Assembly: GCA_039111635.1 (NCBI GenBank)
Contig: JBCAQO010000004.1
Span: forward strand, 1,798,001-1,862,000
DNA: 64,000 nucleotides
Source of the DNA: Heterobasidion occidentale
Taxonomy: Eukaryota; Basidiomycota; Agaricomycetes; Russulales; Bondarzewiaceae
Direction of reading: 5' to 3'
Both the position numbers and the translations under genes were made by a program. This document shows positions 60,201-64,000 of this stretch, piece by piece. The notes below the pieces were generated by a model. That model saw only the letters and a program-made list of their open reading frames with translations. It was not told where the DNA came from and did not search any database. Numbering within the stretch: position 1 is the first letter of the stretch; each line of letters opens with the position of its first letter.

Positions 60201-61838
60201 CTAGTACCGTGGCCGTTTAGCGTCCCTCTCGTCGAACCCAGAGCTTTCGCGCTTGAGGTCTCCTCGGTACCCACCCCCGAAATCTCCTCTCCCGCTCGGC
60301 GGCCCGTATCCAGGGCCCCCGCCCCCGAAACCCCCGCCGCCACCACCGGGAGGGCCAAATCCGCCCGGGCCCCCAGGCCCGCCGGCACCAGGTGGCCCGC
60401 CATACCTGTTGGGGGGTGGCCCATCGTTGAAGCCCCCTCCGCCTTGGAAGCCGATTCCACTTCCGCGACTGCCCCTGCATGCGCACACGCCCATCGAGAG
60501 TGATCGTGCACACACATGGACATATAAACATGGTTAAATGAAAAAAATGCAAAAAACAAGGGCGCGGAGAGGGACGCGCGCGCCAAAGGCAAGATGTGAG
60601 CATGATGGGATCGCATCGCCACTCGCGAGGGCAAAGGAATATCCACGCACCTGAATCCTCCACCGCGAGGCGGCGGCCCGAAGTCGTCGCGTCCGCCCCT
60701 GAACCCTCCGCCTCCACCACCACGGAACCCACCTCCTCCACCGCGATCACCAAACCCACCTCCACCGCGACCACCAAACCCACCTCCACGACCTCCGCGG
60801 AACCCACCTCCACGATCGCTGAACCCACCGCGTCCACCTCCTCTGTCACTGAACCCGCCTCGAAATCCGCCCCGGCTACTGCTGACCGCCGCCGGTTCGA
60901 CGGGCTTGGGGCGCCCACCGAGGCCCCCACCGAGGCGGCGGGGCTTCCATCCACGCACGGTGCGTCCCCTCTCAACATCGACGAGGATGCGCTTGCCCAT
61001 GATGTGCAGTCCATCGGATTCCTTGTAGGCAGCTGGAAGAACATCGAAGCAACAAGGAAGAAGTATGAAGAGCGAGAGCAAAGGACGTCAAGATAGAGTG
61101 CAGAAAGAAGTAAGCCACGCGGGAGTCAGCATTGGTTCGTGATACGTAACGAGGAAGACGCAGAGTGAAGTAATGACCTTTCATGTCACGTTCGCGTTCG
61201 TACACGATGAACGCATAACCACGCCCGCGTCCCTTTTTATCGCGCACGATGCGTACGCGTTCGATGGTCCCGTACGTCTCAAATTCACGGCGGATGTCGC
61301 TCTCAGATGCGCCCTTGTGCTGTGGGAGTGCGGTGTCGTCTTCGTCAGTGGAGCGCGGGAACTAGGAGAGCTGAATGGACGCACCAGACGGGAGATGAAC
61401 AGCGTCTTGTACGGGTCTCCGACCGCTTCTGCATCCTCTGAGGGTTTATCTGCGGCCCAAGGGGTAAGACACGAGGATCAGCACGCGCGACCTGCCAAAA
61501 GCACGCCACACGGAGAGAGGAGAGAAAAAAGGCGTGCACGTACAGCTCTCTTTCGCGATCTTGAACTCCTCCGTCCTGCGTTTCTTGCGCTCCTCCTTCC
61601 TGATCTGACGCTTTGTCTGCTCCGCGTGCGTGAACGCGGGCTCCTCGCCCTCCTCCATGCCCTCGCCCTCTGCGAGCGCCGCAGACTCGCGCAGCATGAC
61701 GAGGAGCGAGCCCACGGGCGAGACAGATTTTTTTACGACGCGGTCGATGTCCTTGTCCAAAGGCCGGGCATAGGTGAGCGGTGGGCGCGGGGCGAAGAGC
61801 TTGAGGAGATTCGGGGGGAGCAAGTGGGTGCCAGGCAT
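60201..61838 (-). CDS. SNP1: U1 snRNP 70-kDa protein
   Basis: A core U1 snRNP protein that binds stem-loop I of U1 snRNA in 5' splice-site recognition. The start at 61,838 reads [20 protein letters not shown], then [11 protein letters not shown] and a charged helix [20 protein letters not shown], the U1-70K N-terminal part. The RRM follows: [10 protein letters not shown] (RNP2), [38 protein letters not shown] (RNP1), [20 protein letters not shown]. Then the diagnostic [18 protein letters not shown]. The C-terminus is RGG/GGGF-rich and ends [10 protein letters not shown], instead of the RS-rich tail of animals. Introns are short except one of about 150 nt inside the Gly-rich tail (about 60,480-60,645). 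Confidence 0.95.
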
Positions 61839-62130
61839 GCTGGGCTGTCGCTGTCGCTGTGGGTCGGGTCGTGTGTATGTGCCGACGAATGGGCCGGTTT
61901 TGTCAGTGAGAGGGAGAGGGAACCTAGTGTAGCGGCGATTTTGTGCGTCGTGAGAGTGAAAGGAGGAGAGAGAGGGGGGTGTGCGCCACGCCAACAAGAA
62001 CGGCGCGAGCGAAGACGGGGAGCGACGACGAATTGGAACCCCGCCATGCCGCGACGTTCGCCGCCACCGGCACGGCCTCTTCGTCGAGTCCAGGTGCGTA
62101 CTGTCCGTTCACGAACAGCTCTCCAGGGCG
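61839..62130. promoter_or_regulatory. Divergent promoter SNP1 / COX10
   Basis: 292 bp between ATGs. It contains a GTCGCTGTCGCTGTGG repeat and AG-rich stretches. An ATG at 62,046 is out of frame with COX10. Confidence 0.5.
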
Positions 62131-63431
62131 ATGCTGGCCCACAATGTCTGCAGACGGCAGCATCGCTGTCTTGCCTCGTCCGCCCGATTTCCCCCGCGCG
62201 CGCACGGACGGCTGCGACCTGTGGCCCTGACGCGCCTGTCCTCCACCTCCGCGAGGCCTCTCGACTTCACCTCCTACTTCTTCCACAACGAGCAATGGTC
62301 CGCCGACGCCATGCGCCCCGACACCCACCACCCCCCATCGTCCCCTCTCGTCCCCTCCTCGTCCCACCCCTACCCGTCCCTCCCCCTCACCGCCTACAAA
62401 CCCCTTCCGCCCCTGACCCTCCCCCGCCTCCTCAGCCTCTATGTACAGCTGTCCAAATCCCGCCTCTCCGTGCTCGTCGTCCTTACCGCCATGTCCGGCG
62501 TCGCCCTCTCCCCCGCCCCCGTCTCCGTCCCTGTCCTCCTCGCGACCGCCCTCGGCACCGCCCTCTGCTCCTCGTCCGCCAACGCATTCAACCAGCTCCA
62601 AGAAATCCCCTTCGACGCCCAGATGGCCCGCACCCGCTCCCGCCCGCTCATCCGCCGCGCGCTCAGCCCCCTGCACGTCGCCGCCTTCGCCAGCGTCACG
62701 GGCGTAGCGGGCCCAGCGCTGCTCTGGGCCGTCGTGAACCCGACCACGGCCGTGCTGGGCGCGGCGAACATCGCGCTGTACGCGGGAGCGTACACCTCCA
62801 TGAAGCGCCGCACCATCTGGAACACCTGGGTCGGCGCCGTCGTCGGCGCGATCCCCCCACTCATGGGCTGGGCCGCGTGCGGCGGCTCCTTGCTCCCGTC
62901 CTCCGAGGCGCTGCACACCGTGTCCGCCGCCCTCCTCTCGGGCGGCGCCCCCGGCGACGTCCTCGCGACCATAGCGGCAGCCGCGGACGGCCTCGCCCTC
63001 GCGCCGCTCGCGCTGGGGCTGTTCCACTTCGCGTGGCAGTTCCCGCACTTCAACTCGCTCTCGTACGTCGTGCGCGGCGCGTACGCGCGCGGCGGGTACT
63101 ACATGCTCTCGGTCCTCGATCCGCGCCGCAACGCGGCGACGGCGCTGCGCCACGCGTTCCTGCTCACCGGCGTGTGCTCCGTGCTCGTCCCGCTGTCGGG
63201 GCTCACGACGTGGGCGTTCGCGCTGACGAGCCTCGTCCCGAACGCGGTCTTCGTGCAGGCGTCCTGGAGGTTCTGGAAGCAGGGCGGGGAGCACCACGCG
63301 CGGCGGCTGTTTCACATAGTCTGTGGTATCTGCCGGTCGTGATGGGGCTCATGATGGTGCACAAGAAGGGGATGGACTGGGGGAAATGGCTTGGGCTCGT
63401 CAGCGAGGAGGATGAGGAGGTTGCGGCCTGA
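62131..63431 (+). CDS. COX10: Protoheme IX farnesyltransferase Cox10, frame lesion near 63,316
   Basis: It makes haem O in the mitochondrial inner membrane, the first step of haem A synthesis for cytochrome oxidase. ATG 62,131 gives MLAHNVCRRQHRCLASSARF, an Arg-rich presequence without acidic residues. The UbiA-type core shows LYVQLSKSRLSVLVVLTAMS, SSANAFNQLQEIPFDAQMAR then TRSRPL (prenyl-diphosphate motif NxxxDxxxD), WNTWVGAVVGAIPPLMGWAA, LFHFAWQFPHFNSLSYVVRG and GGYYMLSVLDPRRNAATALR. No intron is needed. After HHARRLFH the frame stops at 63,342, but one base over it reads SLWYLPVVMGLMMVHKKGMD and WGKWLGLVSEEDEEVAA to 63,431, the normal last helix and tail. One base is probably missing in TTTCACATAGT. 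Confidence 0.92.
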
Positions 63432-63559
63432 CTTGATGGAGGGATGGGCACGAGACAACGGATACTTTACATTGTACAAAATACTTGCCCGACCATCGCT
63501 CACCACATGTCGAAAAAATGATAACAGCAGAAACAGACAACAAATGAACCGTCGTCCAG

Positions 63560-64000
63560 TCAACCTACTAACGTCCGATCGACCTTTTTTGCCTTGGCCG
63601 CCTCCCGCCTCTTCTTCAGCATCTCCAGCCTCCCCTTGAGCGCGCTCACCCGCTCGTCTGCCTCCTCCTGCGCGCGCTCCTCCTCGACCATGCGGTCCAT
63701 GATCAGCTCCCGCTCCTCCCGCTCGATGCGCTGCCTCCGCCCCTCCTGCGTCTCCTCCTTCACTTCCGACGCTGCTGCTGCTGCCGTCGCACCCTCCGCC
63801 ACACCCTTTTGGGCAGGCATGCCCTCGTTCGGCGCCGCGGGTGCGGGCTCCGCGAAGACGGTTGCGCGCGCGAACGCCGCCCGCCGGTCGTCGTCTGTGA
63901 CCTCTGCGGCGGGCGCGGCGAGCACGGTGCGCTCGAACGCAGCCCACTCCGCGTCGAGTTCTGCCCCTGCCCCTGCTGCCGCCGTTGTGGCTGTTGGTTG
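63560..64000 (-). CDS. ZNF830/CCDC16-like protein, C-terminal part (partial)
   Basis: The gene runs off the right edge. The visible frame gives AELDAEWAAFERTVLAAPAA, a Pro/Ala-rich linker with ATVFAEPAPAAPNEGM, then a strongly charged helix QRIEREERELIMDRMVEEER, AQEEADERVSALKGRLEMLK and KRREAAKAKKVDRTLVG, ending at 63,560. This tail and the DAEWAAF motif match proteins of the ZNF830 (coiled-coil domain 16) type, which carry a C2H2 finger near the N-terminus and are nuclear, splicing-linked. The finger would lie beyond the window. Convergent with COX10, 128 bp between stops. Confidence 0.75.
   Translation of the reverse strand, partial: QPTATTAAAGAGAELDAEWAAFERTVLAAPAAEVTDDDRRAAFARATVFAEPAPAAPNEGMPAQKGVAEGATAAAAASEVKEETQEGRRQRIEREERELIMDRMVEEERAQEEADERVSALKGRLEMLKKRREAAKAKKVDRTLVG

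Noticed and set aside
61173..63431. 752-codon plus-strand open frame
   Set aside because: Its first part is antisense to SNP1 coding exons and its middle is the wrong frame of COX10; only the last 30 codons are the true COX10 tail after the frame lesion.

Overview
The window is nuclear DNA of a filamentous basidiomycete, most likely an Agaricomycete and possibly Polyporales. Three things point there: genes broken by many short introns (mostly about 45-65 nt, GT..AG), dense head-to-head housekeeping gene pairs, and several families I know mainly from mushroom-forming fungi. GC content is uneven: about 1-4,800, 20,600-27,300 and 52,900-64,000 are very GC-rich, while the stretches holding accessory genes are more AT-rich. 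LAYOUT. 1-12,514: CWH43 (+) and the AP-3 beta gene APL6 (-) face each other, but an inserted block lies between them. It holds a broken copy of the APL6 3' end, a multi-exon zinc-finger gene with a possible His-Cys dyad, a broken copy of the middle of CWH43 (intron included) and a small orphan gene. This order is what a tandem duplication followed by insertion and loss would leave. 13,769-20,638: HMG-box regulator, decayed kinase-like gene, PD-(D/E)XK-like gene and a degenerate paralogous fragment of it. 20,639-27,347: CIT1/TRM8 and SKI6(RRP41)/NPT1, two head-to-head pairs. 28,301-34,846: type I membrane protein, mitochondrial bL34 and an Alba-domain protein in tight tandem, then two tail-to-tail alpha/beta hydrolases, one frameshifted and one clearly broken. 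35,255-44,794: DBP2 (with a 640-nt intron), RSR1/cyclophilin, TIF3(eIF4B)/ARC35. 45,813-53,792: secreted GH79 glycosidase, COX12/PRP18, JJJ1/TIM13. 54,713-64,000: homeodomain regulator with a 3.4-kb gene-free upstream region, SNP1(U1-70K)/COX10, and the 3' part of a ZNF830/CCDC16-like gene that runs off the window. HOW THE GENES RELATE. Most are housekeeping: mitochondrial respiration and import (CIT1, COX10, COX12, TIM13, bL34m), RNA processing (SKI6, SNP1, PRP18, DBP2, TRM8), translation and ribosome assembly (TIF3, JJJ1), NAD salvage (NPT1), trafficking and polarity (APL6, RSR1, ARC35, CWH43). There are no operons; the organising features are about eight short divergent promoters and one very tight same-strand pair. 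CAUTION ON QUALITY. Several conserved genes (SKI6, bL34m, TIF3, COX10, probably the Alba gene and one hydrolase) each carry what looks like one single-base frame lesion. In essential genes this suggests indel errors in a draft assembly more than biology, so pseudogene calls resting on one lesion should be held lightly.
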